Assembly (NCBI RefSeq): GCF_014199945.1
Contig: NZ_JACHOR010000003.1
Span: 124,001-188,000, forward strand
Reading direction: 5' to 3'
Length of the DNA: 64,000 nt
Source: Brevundimonas variabilis
Lineage (GTDB): Bacteria; Pseudomonadota; Alphaproteobacteria; Caulobacterales; Caulobacteraceae
The notes below the pieces were generated by a model, which was not told the origin of the DNA, made no database searches, and saw nothing but the letters and a program-made list of their open reading frames with translations. Positions 26,270 through 34,555 of this stretch are shown piece by piece. A program made the translations under genes and the position numbers. The stretch's first letter is position 1. Each line of letters opens with the position of its first letter.

Positions 26270-27320
26270 TGCCGACGCCGAGCCGCTGGGTCGCGTAACG
26301 GTCGTCAAGGATGTCCTGCCACCAGGCCTGATTTTCCAGGTACCAGCGCACCGTCATGCCGATGCCTTGCTCGAACGTCTGCGCCGGGGTCCAGCCCAGG
26401 TCGTCGCGGATCTTGGTGGCATCGATCGCATAGCGCTGGTCGTGACCCGGCCGGTCGGTGACATAGGTGATCTGGTCCGCGTAGGGCTTTCCATCCTCGC
26501 GCGGCTTGAGCCGGTCCAGTTCGGCACAGATGGCGCGGACCACGTCGATGTTCCGGCGCTCGGCATTGCCGCCGACATTGTAGGTTTCGCCCGGCGTGCC
26601 CTTTTCGAACACGGCCTGCAGCGCCCGGGCGTGGTCGTCGACGAACAGCCAGTCGCGCACATTGGTCCCGTCGCCGTAGACAGGCAGAGGCTCGCCATTC
26701 AGTGCACGGATGATGATCAGCGGGATAAGCTTTTCCGGAAAATGATAGGGGCCATAATTGTTAGAGCAGTTGGTTACGAGAACTGGGAGGCCGTAGGTAT
26801 GCCCCCAGGCTCGGACCAGATGGTCCGAAGACGCCTTGGACGCCGAGTAGGGCGAGCGTGGGTCATAGGATGTGGTCTCGGTGAAGAAGCCCTCATCACC
26901 GAGGGAACCGAACACCTCGTCCGTAGAGATGTGATGAAAGCGGAAGGCAGCCCGAGCCTCACGCTCCAGGTCTCGATAATAACCCAGCGCCTGCTGAAGC
27001 ATGACGAAGGTGCCGACGACATTGGTCTGAACGAATTCGCCCGGTCCATCAATCGACCGGTCGACGTGGCTCTCCGCGGCCAAGTGGGCAATGATCTGAG
27101 GTCTGAAATCGGCCATAGCCGCCGCAACTGCGGCAGCGTCGCAGATGTCAGCCTGGACAAAGCTGTAACGACCGCTTTCCGCCACCGGCGCCAAGGAACT
27201 GAGCACACCGGCGTAGGTCAGTTTGTCATATACCATGACTTCGTGGTCGCTGTGGTCGATCAATCGCCGCACGAGGGCCGAGCCGATGAAGCCGGCTCCG
27301 CCAGTCACAAGAATACGCAA
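26262..27320 (-). CDS. rfbB: dTDP-glucose 4,6-dehydratase RmlB
   Basis: 352 residues if started at the TTG at 27320, which has GGAG 8 bases upstream and gives the family N-terminus (L/M)[21 protein letters not shown] at 27350 would add 10 residues. Landmarks: [32 protein letters not shown], the catalytic [15 protein letters not shown] and [18 protein letters not shown]. It makes dTDP-4-keto-6-deoxyglucose with NAD+. It is the first gene of the remaining rml operon; the usual rmlC is only a fragment just upstream. Confidence 0.95.
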   Translation of the reverse strand: MRILVTGGAGFIGSALVRRLIDHSDHEVMVYDKLTYAGVLSSLAPVAESGRYSFVQADICDAAAVAAAMADFRPQIIAHLAAESHVDRSIDGPGEFVQTNVVGTFVMLQQALGYYRDLEREARAAFRFHHISTDEVFGSLGDEGFFTETTSYDPRSPYSASKASSDHLVRAWGHTYGLPVLVTNCSNNYGPYHFPEKLIPLIIIRALNGEPLPVYGDGTNVRDWLFVDDHARALQAVFEKGTPGETYNVGGNAERRNIDVVRAICAELDRLKPREDGKPYADQITYVTDRPGHDQRYAIDATKIRDDLGWTPAQTFEQGIGMTVRWYLENQAWWQDILDDRYATQRLGVGNG

Positions 27321-27361
27321 GATGGGTCTCCGCTTGTCTTTGCCAGCCACCTCTAGCCGCG

Positions 27362-27490
27362 TCAGGCCAGAGACGCCATCGGCACGCCGTCATATTCAAA
27401 CGGGGTGCCGAAATCGGCCAAGGTCGGCTGGCGAATGTCCTTGTCCGACAGAACTGTTGCGGTTGCCGGCAGCGGCCAATCGATACCCTT
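27362..27490 (-). pseudogene. rfbC: RmlC (dTDP-4-dehydrorhamnose 3,5-epimerase) C-terminal remnant
   Basis: The last about 40 codons read GIDWPLPATATVLSDKD followed by [11 protein letters not shown]. This matches the conserved RmlC C-terminus (IDWPL...LSxKDxxxPxLAD), to a proper stop. RmlC is normally about 180 residues; the rest is missing and the sequence upstream is unrelated. The epimerase step must then be supplied by a copy outside this window if dTDP-rhamnose is made. The position directly ahead of rmlB is where an intact rmlC would often sit. Confidence 0.75.
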
Positions 27491-28340
27491 CTGCCAGCAC
27501 AAAGCACAGGCAGAAGGTCGCCAAGCTATCGCCGGACGTGGGCAGACCTCCGCCGCAGCAACGCTAGCCACCTGATGAAGCAGGATCTGACTGACATGCT
27601 ATTATGTGAACCCTGATCGTTCCGTTCTGTCCGTACTTTCGAGGGGCAGACTTCAACTATTCCTAGAGCGATTTGAGGCGGACACGTCACTTCGACTGCA
27701 TAAAAGAAATGGCAGAGCATCCAACAGACGCCACAGACCTCAAGAAGGATTGAGAGATTAGACCTTCGCTTCTGAACCATGACGACGGGCTGGGGGCGAA
27801 AGTTATTCGAACATTGGGCGTCGCGTATGCGGACGGCTGGCGCACCTGCTACAACGCTTGTAGTAGCAAGGTTGTGGCTCACGGTTGATCCGGCGAACTT
27901 CAAGCACAGATCGGCTATGGGGTGCCGGACCAACAAAAGCACTAGAACTGTCACCTGCCCTTCCGACAACGAGAATGGGCCATTGTGAGGTTCTGGCAAA
28001 TGATGACGCTCCAGAAGTTCAGCTCTGTTATTGCCGCATTCCACAGCCCTTCAACCGGGAACGTCCCTTCATAAGTAGAAAAATGCGCAACGATGCTGGG
28101 TCGCCCTGGCCCAGTGAAGACGCTTGCCAAGCGGTCTCACTTCCCCGGCGCGGACTCCCGTCCGTGGAAACGAGTTGGCGTCGTACTGACAGCGCCAGAC
28201 CGGCACTGCGGCATCGACTTAATCAGTCATCGACGTGATCAAGCGCCTGTTGACCCATGTGGTCAACGGCGCCTCTAGCGCACAAAACGGCCCACCAAAT
28301 CCGAGAGTGCAGTCGCTGTTCATCCTTCCAAACACCGGGG
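27491..28340. other. Degenerate interval between rmlC remnant and FkbM gene
   Basis: No intact gene. The only recognisable coding scrap is the hexapeptide acyltransferase end at 27820-27900. Open frames elsewhere have no family resemblance. The interval probably reflects deletion and decay of polysaccharide genes, including most of rmlC. Confidence 0.5.
27820..27900 (-). pseudogene. Scrap of a hexapeptide-repeat acyltransferase C-terminus
   Basis: In one minus-strand frame the translation reads FAGSTVSHNLATTSVVAGAP then AVRIRD. It closely follows the end of left-handed beta-helix acetyltransferases (AGSVVTKDLPPNSVVAGNPAKVIR). No preceding hexapeptide repeats or start are found in frame. It is read as the last trace of a sugar O- or N-acetyltransferase gene. 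Confidence 0.5.
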
Positions 28341-29132
28341 TTAGGAACGACGGCAGAACACGTTAAGTTGGAGGTCAAATCCATGGGAAACCGTTTCGAC
28401 GAATGGCAGGCGGGGACCGTGAGTTCCATTTATGACATAGCGAAAGCCTGCTGCGCTGACGATGGTCAGCAGTTCTCCTAAAAGCTGCGGTTTCTCCGGG
28501 TTGCTATGATACTCGAAAAACAGGTGGTCGACGGTTTTCAGCTCATCCTTGATGTCAAGCATGACGGCATTCTCCGCGCCCTCGATGTCAATTTTCAGGA
28601 AGTCGACCGGCTTTTTACGTATTTCATCCTTAAGTCGGCTGGCCCGAACAACAGTCCGCTTGCCTGTTCCCAGGAAATCCATTTCGGCTGAGCCAGCGAG
28701 TGACCCTTCTGAAAAGAATGTAAGCTCGGTATCCTCGACCCAGGCCGCCTCCTTCTTCAAGGTCACGCCGGGAAGATGCCCGACATTCTGTTCCAACATA
28801 CGGTAAATATCTTCATCCGGCTCAAACGCGACGATCGTGCTCAGGGGATAAATCGTCTTGAAATACAGTACCGATAAACCAATGTTCGCACCTGCATCAA
28901 TAATATGCGGCCGGTCAGTGGTAGCCTCGAACCTGTAGACTTCGTCTGCAAAGACTTCCGTCACAGAGTGCAGGAAGCCTGGACTGTCCGAGAACAATAT
29001 CTTTCGGCCCAGGAAGGTCGCTGACCCCGCCTGAAACGGCGCAACAGCACGAATGCGCCGAAACTCTCTCCAACTCATGCCTTCAGGATACGGGGACGAA
29101 AGTCGCCGTCTGATGCTGCCGACGATGTTCAT
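28341..29132 (-). CDS. FkbM-family SAM-dependent methyltransferase
   Basis: 263 residues from ATG 29132; an upstream in-frame start at 29216 adds 28 unlikely residues. SAM motif I is HIIDAGANIGLSVLYF, motif II has IVAFEPDEDIYRML, and the FkbM motif VDFLKIDIEGAENAVM follows. The N-terminal region (PEGMSWREFRRIRAV) is typical of FkbM proteins in glycan clusters. It probably O-methylates a sugar of the surface polysaccharide, which is an inference from the surrounding glycosyltransferases. Confidence 0.85.
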   Translation of the reverse strand: MNIVGSIRRRLSSPYPEGMSWREFRRIRAVAPFQAGSATFLGRKILFSDSPGFLHSVTEVFADEVYRFEATTDRPHIIDAGANIGLSVLYFKTIYPLSTIVAFEPDEDIYRMLEQNVGHLPGVTLKKEAAWVEDTELTFFSEGSLAGSAEMDFLGTGKRTVVRASRLKDEIRKKPVDFLKIDIEGAENAVMLDIKDELKTVDHLFFEYHSNPEKPQLLGELLTIVSAAGFRYVINGTHGPRLPFVETVSHGFDLQLNVFCRRS

Positions 29133-29245
29133 TGAAACCCCGAAACTCAAACCGGATAGCCGAGCGTCTGCTGCCCGGCCCCTCCGGATCATGCCTCCCC
29201 GAGCAGAGCTCAGCAAGCGCCGTTATATGCACGCCTGCGTCTGCC

Positions 29246-30373
29246 CTATCTGAACTCCGAGTTGGGCCCCAAGATCTGGCGCGTGACCGCAACATACTGA
29301 GCGACCATACCTTCCGTAGAGAAATCTCGCTCGACAAAGCGTTCCTGGGCGCGAGCGGCCTGGGCTGCGCGGCTCTCGGGCGTAGTGTCGCAAAGGGCTT
29401 TCCTCATGGCTTCTGGGTCGCCCTCGGGGACGTACAGGATCTCGTCGGGACCAAAATAGGTCGGCAACCCCCCGGTGAATGTTGCCAGGACCGGCTTGCC
29501 CAGGGCCACAGCCTCGAGAGCGACGGTTATACCGGAATACATATTCGCCACCATTGGAACGGCAACGACATCCGCCTCCCTATAGCATTGCAGAAAATCC
29601 GCCATGGCGGGCGAGCGGATGAGCGTCAGATTATCGTACCTCGACGCCCGATCATCGCTCAGCCACCAACAGATCATGACCAGTCGAAAGCGCGGATCAT
29701 TTCCGAATGCGGCCAGCAGCGTTTCCCAGTCCCGCGTCGGATCGTTGCCCGCTGCAAAGATGATGATCGGACCCTCATGCTTCTCGATCACGGGTGAGGA
29801 GACGGGGAAAACCGCAGTATTGACCCCGAAATAGAAAAGCTGAGACCTCATGCGCGGGAAAGCCGCTTCCACGATGGGAAGGCAGGACGCGGAATGGACC
29901 GTCATGACACTGATGTAGCGACTGAGATAAGTGTAGACCGTGCGCCGAAAGCGACTGTTTGCCTTCCAGTTATTCGCCAGCCAGACAATGTTTCCCAGGA
30001 TCGGCCGACGCGGAACGATCCCTAGCGCCATCAAAGCCGCCACTGCAAAGGCTTCGCCCTCGGTCATCGTCCAGACCACGTCGGCGGAACGCACGCGATC
30101 CCGGTTGAAGAAGGCATGAAACACGTCGAAACCGAAGACCCTGACCAGCGCCCTTTGAATGATCTTCAGCCCGCCATCATAGTCCCTTGAGAATTCTGTA
30201 GAAAACGCGCAATTGTCGGCGAGATGAAAGCCATACGGAGACTCATCTGGCTCCAGTCCAGCAAGAAAATCCTTGCGATATCTATCTATGTCCTTCCCAT
30301 GAAAAACATGAATGTATGCGCGGATATTCTCTTTCGTCTTCAGACCGGTCGCTGGCACGCTGTTATCTGCCAT
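29246..30373 (-). CDS. Glycosyltransferase, GT-B fold (GT4-like)
   Basis: 375 residues. The C-terminal donor-binding domain is recognisable: IIIFAAGNDPTRDWETLLAAF, then YREADVVAVPMVANMYSGIT and VALEAVALGKPVLAT, the E-x7-E region of GT4 enzymes. The N-terminal half (residues 1-190) is an acceptor-side Rossmann domain with little signature. It transfers a sugar from a nucleotide donor to a polysaccharide repeat unit; specificity is unknown. It starts at the ATG at 30373, about 270 bases downstream of the next glycosyltransferase on the same strand. Confidence 0.8.
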   Translation of the reverse strand: MADNSVPATGLKTKENIRAYIHVFHGKDIDRYRKDFLAGLEPDESPYGFHLADNCAFSTEFSRDYDGGLKIIQRALVRVFGFDVFHAFFNRDRVRSADVVWTMTEGEAFAVAALMALGIVPRRPILGNIVWLANNWKANSRFRRTVYTYLSRYISVMTVHSASCLPIVEAAFPRMRSQLFYFGVNTAVFPVSSPVIEKHEGPIIIFAAGNDPTRDWETLLAAFGNDPRFRLVMICWWLSDDRASRYDNLTLIRSPAMADFLQCYREADVVAVPMVANMYSGITVALEAVALGKPVLATFTGGLPTYFGPDEILYVPEGDPEAMRKALCDTTPESRAAQAARAQERFVERDFSTEGMVAQYVAVTRQILGPNSEFR

Positions 30374-30646
30374 CCAAAGACCCCCGATCCAATATCAAAT
30401 GTGTTTCTAGCAGAGTATAGGGGAACCAACGTCAATACAATGAGATGAACGGAATTTTCGTACTTTGAAACAAGGCGCCGAACAGTGATGCATTTCGACC
30501 AATGCAGCGCTGCCACCGCCGCGAACACAAATGTTAGTGCGGCCAGGGCAACCTGGATTTCCAGCACTGCCGCCCCCCAAAATTGGCGGAGTCCATAGCC
30601 GACCTCAATCGCCACCGTCAGCAGACTTCACTACGACCAACTGCAT

Positions 30647-31906
30647 TCACCGAGTTTGTTGCGGCGGCAAAAGTGCGGCGTTCACCGCTGTGGCAAAAGC
30701 CTCTGGACTGAACTGGGAAGCTGCAACAGCCAACGCACCTGCCCTTATTGTTTCCCAATATCCTTTTTGGGAATAGAGTTCTGAACAGCGCTCGGCAAAC
30801 TCGAATGCATCTTTCGCTTCTACAATCTGTTCGGCACTAAAATTTAGCTGGTTGATAATCTCGCTATGGGCAACACAGGGTAGACCGTTGGCTGCGGCGT
30901 CAATGATCTTGATGGGAATGCCGCCTGAAAAACGGGTGGGCGCTATGAACACCTTGGACTGATCGTATAGAGGATTTAGGTCGTCAACGACTCCTCTAAA
31001 AACAATGCGATCCGATTCTAGCCTTTTCTTCAGGTCTTCTTCGACCAACCCGGCGATAATCAGACGATAATCACATCCCATCACATCATCAAGCCGAGGC
31101 ATGACCTCGGTTGCAAACCATATCAAAGAGTCAACATTGGGCGAAAGCTCTGGCGGCCCAGTTAGTCGACCAACGAACAAGAAATCTCTTCGATCCGAAA
31201 ATGAAGGGGTATTCAGCCGAACGTCAATGCTTCGGCTGATCACGTGAGCGGGAACAGAAAGTTTGTCTGCGAAGATTCTTGCCGCATCGGCAGTAACCGT
31301 CACGACCGCGTCAGCCATCTCCGCCACTTCGACTTCGGCATTCAGAGATAATGCGAACTCCTCGTCACCCATCGGGGGACCAAATAGCCCGCGCCTTTGT
31401 CGCTCTCGCTCCGAGAAAATCGCCTCCGCGTCATAAACGCAGTGCACAGGCACTGACTTCATATGTGCAGCATCTAGTTGGCGGACATAGGCTTTCATCG
31501 TGTCGGGGCGACTAACCAGGACGGTATCAAACTGAGCGAGCCTCGTTCTAATCAAGCGCCGTAGTCCGCGCTCTCCCCTGCCCTCGAGGATCTCGGCCTT
31601 GTTTCCAAAGGCTTGTCTCATTGCAGGAAGCTCTGCCTTCGAGGCGATCAAGGGGTACACGGTGACAGACCAACCATTGCCTATGGCAACGTTTACGATA
31701 TCGGCTGCCCGGGGATAACCGGCTCCAAATCGGGGGTTTGGCAGCATCTCATCGATGATTAGGATAGCCAGCGGACCATCGCTGCACCTAGGGACACTCC
31801 TTTTCCCGGGAAAAGGTCTAACTTTGCAGGAGAGATCTCTGATGTTTTCCGAGACCTCATTCAGTGAACGGCGAATGCGGTGAATGATGCGAAAGATGAT
31901 GCTCAT
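30647..31906 (-). CDS. Glycosyltransferase family 4-like protein
   Basis: 419 residues. A basic N-terminal stretch precedes ILIIDEMLPNPRFGAGYPRA, the usual first strand of these enzymes. DRRDFLFVGRLTGPPELSPN opens the donor domain, and FIAPTRFSGGIPIKIIDAAANGLPCVAHS is the GT4 sugar-nucleotide motif. A similar two-part arrangement is common in capsule and O-antigen clusters. The acceptor is unknown. The 273 bases to the next gene contain no recognised feature beyond a short open frame of uncertain meaning. Confidence 0.82.
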   Translation of the reverse strand: MSIIFRIIHRIRRSLNEVSENIRDLSCKVRPFPGKRSVPRCSDGPLAILIIDEMLPNPRFGAGYPRAADIVNVAIGNGWSVTVYPLIASKAELPAMRQAFGNKAEILEGRGERGLRRLIRTRLAQFDTVLVSRPDTMKAYVRQLDAAHMKSVPVHCVYDAEAIFSERERQRRGLFGPPMGDEEFALSLNAEVEVAEMADAVVTVTADAARIFADKLSVPAHVISRSIDVRLNTPSFSDRRDFLFVGRLTGPPELSPNVDSLIWFATEVMPRLDDVMGCDYRLIIAGLVEEDLKKRLESDRIVFRGVVDDLNPLYDQSKVFIAPTRFSGGIPIKIIDAAANGLPCVAHSEIINQLNFSAEQIVEAKDAFEFAERCSELYSQKGYWETIRAGALAVAASQFSPEAFATAVNAALLPPQQTR

Positions 31907-32714
31907 GATGATTTCGACTTTAATCTACAGATATAATACGTACCCAAGCCTATATACATAAGGCACGTTTGACAGTTGCGGATTGCTATCGGCTAGTATT
32001 TTCGACTTGCCTCAGGCGAACAGTTCCCTGCGGATGCCCTTATTCTACAGTGGAGGTTTGGTAAAGTAAGAACGTGATGCGTCAGGAGTGCGGAGGGATC
32101 AGCACATGAAGGGCCATTTCTTTTGAGCCCCTATTTATCCGCACACACCCAATCCCAATGCGCCTTGAGCCGATGCGGGCCGAGAACCACACCCTGCCGG
32201 GGCACCCGGGCTTCTCACACTGAGTGAGCCGCGACGCAGAGCGCCATATCCAACACCGCCGCGGGCACCAATGATAAACTATACAGAAAACCGTATTCTC
32301 GATGACGCCCGGGAAGGTTTGTATGCTGGTGTCTGACGACGATGCGTTCCTGGAGCGTACCCCCCTACCCTTCAGCCTCGGTCGCCCCAACGATGGCCGC
32401 GGGCAGTGGCGCCGGGACCGGAGTTGTCACCGCCATGGCGACATCGAGTGGGACCACCGCTAACAGCTATCAGTTCCAGTGCTCGTTGGTGACGGGCGGA
32501 ACGACGGGCACCTTCGCCAACGTCGGGTCCACAGGGTTATGGCTCACCTGCGACGACAATAGCCGAGCGACCAACTTGACCTATGCCAACCGAGGGCTGG
32601 CGAAGCCCGGAACAGATAGAGGTAGCCGGTGCCCGCGTCGATGCCGAAGGCCTATCTAGCCTGAATGGGAAGCTGACAGGTTGCAACCAATAGGAGCCTC
32701 CGCGTAGATGGGGA
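31907..32714. other. Gene-poor interval upstream of the acyltransferase
   Basis: About 800 bases without a supported gene. Frames at 32082-32390 (-) and 32342-32659 (+) are open but match nothing recognised; the latter is Gly/Ser/Thr-rich and breaks into Arg/Pro-rich sequence. The first 100 bases are AT-rich and probably hold the promoter for the leftward glycosyltransferase. Confidence 0.4.
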
Positions 32715-33401
32715 ATGGTCAACCGTCACAATAACTTCGGCACACTCCGACTGCTGTTTGCATCACTAGTTATAGCTTCGCATACACCCGAGTTGTTGGA
32801 CGGAGACCGATCGCGCGAACTGCTGACGATGCTTTTTGGAACGCTGACGTTCGGTGGATTGGCGGTCAATGGCTTCTTCTTGATGAGCGGCTATCTGATC
32901 ACCAAGAGCATGGATAGCGACCCTGATCTGGTGAAGTTCGCCGTCAACCGCGTCGCGAGGATCGTGCCGGGTTTCTTCGCAGCGTTCTGGATATCGATTC
33001 TGCTGGTCGGGCCATTCGTGACAATGCAGCCTGTCTACACGGGCGACTTGATGATCGAGAACCTGCTCGGGTCGCTGATCTTGCGCACGCCAACAGTTCC
33101 GGGGGCGTTCGAGCCCGCACCAATCCACCACGTCAACGGAGCCCTTTGGACCATCGCCTGGGAGTTCCTTTGCTACATGGCGGTGGCGGCTCTTGGGGTA
33201 GTCGGACTGCTGAACCGGCGTTTCAGATCTGCTGATGGTAGGCGTCGCTGGCCTGATTGCGTTGGATGCTATCCAGACGGTTCATCCGATCCATTGGCGG
33301 ATCAACACGACGATCGCGAACAGCTTTCGGTTCGCCGCTGTCTTCGGCTCTGGCGCTATATTCTATCTGTTCCGGGATAAGATCAAATACACAAAGCTAG
33401 G
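32715..33401 (+). pseudogene. Acyltransferase-3 family gene, 5' part (interrupted)
   Basis: The first frame reads FGTLRLLFASLVIASHTPEL, GFFLMSGYLITKSM and ALWTIAWEFLCY. These are the usual features of membrane acyltransferase-3 proteins (OafA/NodX type), with the catalytic-region His in ASHTPE. Near 33221-33232 the frame shifts; the protein then continues as VGVAGLIALDAIQTVHPIHW and reaches FRDKIKYTKLG at the mobile-element junction. The 3' part resumes at 53876. The gene thus has two lesions, a frameshift and a 20.5-kb insertion. It would have acylated a sugar of the surface polysaccharide. Confidence 0.85.
33394..33401. repeat. Left 8-bp target-site duplication (AAGCTAGG)
   Basis: AAGCTAGG directly precedes the left terminal inverted repeat. 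The same 8 bases follow the right repeat at 53876-53883. Removing the element and one copy joins the acyltransferase codons in frame (K-L-G-A-I-I). Confidence 0.9.
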
Positions 33402-33420
33402 GGCACTGACACAGTTTGAA
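33402..33420. repeat. Left terminal inverted repeat of the element
   Basis: GGCACTGACACAGTTTGAA; the next bases TTCAGG also match the right end after one indel. It contains the hexamer TGACAC found repeatedly upstream of the internal transposase. Confidence 0.9.
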
Positions 33421-33421
33421 T

Positions 33422-33721
33422 TCAGGCGTTGAGGGGCGTCCCATCCCGAGACACGACCTCCAGACCAACTCTGGAGATGTCCCAATGCGGCACAGAACTG
33501 ATTTCGTCTCGATCCCCTTCGCCAACATGGCTGTCCGGCGCCGTTGTGTGAATGGCTCCGTCCAGTTTGTCGGCGCCCTCGATGGTCGCGACTGCGTTCA
33601 CTCTCCCACGTTCGAGGGCGCCGTCCAGGCTTTGCTGCGCCGCGCCTGTCACGTCGCGGTGCATTAAGTAGCAAGTAACGAGAATAAGCCGAAGCTTTTG
33701 TTGAATTTGTTCTGAGTCCAA
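33422..33721 (-). CDS. Hypothetical protein at the left end of the element
   Basis: Up to 99 residues from a TTG at 33721; a later start such as Met20 is possible, and no strong ribosome binding site is seen. The composition looks coding: QKLRLILVTCYLMHRDVTGA, then ERGRVNAVATIEGADKLDGA, and VGEGDRDEISSVPHW. No family is recognised. Its stop is within 20 bases of the terminal inverted repeat, so it reads out toward the tip, as does the small gene at the other end. Confidence 0.5.
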   Translation of the reverse strand: MDSEQIQQKLRLILVTCYLMHRDVTGAAQQSLDGALERGRVNAVATIEGADKLDGAIHTTAPDSHVGEGDRDEISSVPHWDISRVGLEVVSRDGTPLNA

Positions 33722-33920
33722 CTGTCAAGATGTAGTGTAATCGCCCATTCTAATAATTAGGCTGGACTCCACGTTAACGATATGGGAACGCTGAAAGCGG
33801 CAAACGGACCCCCTTTGGCGTTTTTGGACTCATTCTTCGCGATATACGACTGTCGAGTTGTCGGGTTTGGTCGCCCAGCACTATTTTGGTAAGAGTCGCC
33901 GTAGGCGCAGGAGGCAGTTG

Positions 33921-34127
33921 ATGAACAAAGCAGAACGCGCCGCTCTCCTTCAGGAACTGAAGCGCACCACCGGCCAGATCAACCCGGATGAAAGCCCGTT
34001 CATCGACGACGGAGAGATCGCCGATCCAAAGGTGTTGTCCGAGTTCTCCCAACCCTCTCGCGAGAAGATCAAGGCGCTCGCAAAGCGTATGGCACGCAAG
34101 CCGCCGACAGACCCAGTCAACAACTGA
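33921..34127 (+). CDS. Small hypothetical protein, 68 aa
   Basis: ATG 33921 is preceded by a near-perfect ribosome binding site (aggagg). The protein is charged and soluble (NKAERAALLQELKRTTGQ near the N-terminus and SREKIKALAKRMARKPP near the C-terminus), probably helical. No family is recognised. It is followed at 29 bases by another small gene on the same strand, suggesting a two-gene unit near the left end of the element. Confidence 0.6.
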   Translation: MNKAERAALLQELKRTTGQINPDESPFIDDGEIADPKVLSEFSQPSREKIKALAKRMARKPPTDPVNN

Positions 34128-34155
34128 GGCAGTCTGACAGACAGGCACTCGCCAG

Positions 34156-34527
34156 ATGCCATATCTCCCGCTGAGCCATAGCCTTCGGCAGCACTTCTTC
34201 GGCCCACACTTCAAGCCGGGCGGACAGGAACTGTTCGTGGGGACCCGATGGCTGGATGGAGGAGAGGTTGCCGCCGTGATTAGGATCGACGGCTGCGCGA
34301 CTGAGGCTGGTGCAGCGTGGCTCGGTCGGCAGATTCACGCCGACCTGATCGCGCACATGCGGTTTGTGAATCAGGCCGACGTTCCGTCTGAAGCTGTCAT
34401 TCACGAATACGGTGTCCCGGCGGGTGCCGTCGATTGGAGCGTAGCAGTATACGTAATTCTCGGATCGGCCGAGCAGGCTCAAGCCATGGTCAGCTTCCTT
34501 ACCGAATATGGCGCTTTGCAATGTTGA
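34156..34527 (+). CDS. Hypothetical protein, 123 aa
   Basis: The sequence is well balanced and looks coding: SLRQHFFGPHFKPGGQELFV, AAVIRIDGCATEAGAAWL and WSVAVYVILGSAEQAQAM. There is no signal peptide and no recognised family. It probably shares a transcript with the 68-residue protein upstream. It is convergent with the P-type ATPase, 28 bases between stops. Confidence 0.6.
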   Translation: MPYLPLSHSLRQHFFGPHFKPGGQELFVGTRWLDGGEVAAVIRIDGCATEAGAAWLGRQIHADLIAHMRFVNQADVPSEAVIHEYGVPAGAVDWSVAVYVILGSAEQAQAMVSFLTEYGALQC

Positions 34528-34555
34528 CCGTTGCGAGGCTTCTGGCCAACGGGGC

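Noticed and set aside
30340..30615. Minus-strand frame of 91 codons with hydrophobic stretches, considered as a Wzy remnant
   Set aside because: It overlaps the start of the glycosyltransferase at 30373 and has no recognisable polymerase motif.
32342..32659. Gly/Ser/Thr-rich + frame considered as a surface-protein fragment
   Set aside because: It degrades into Arg/Pro-rich sequence, has no signal peptide or family and no clear start.
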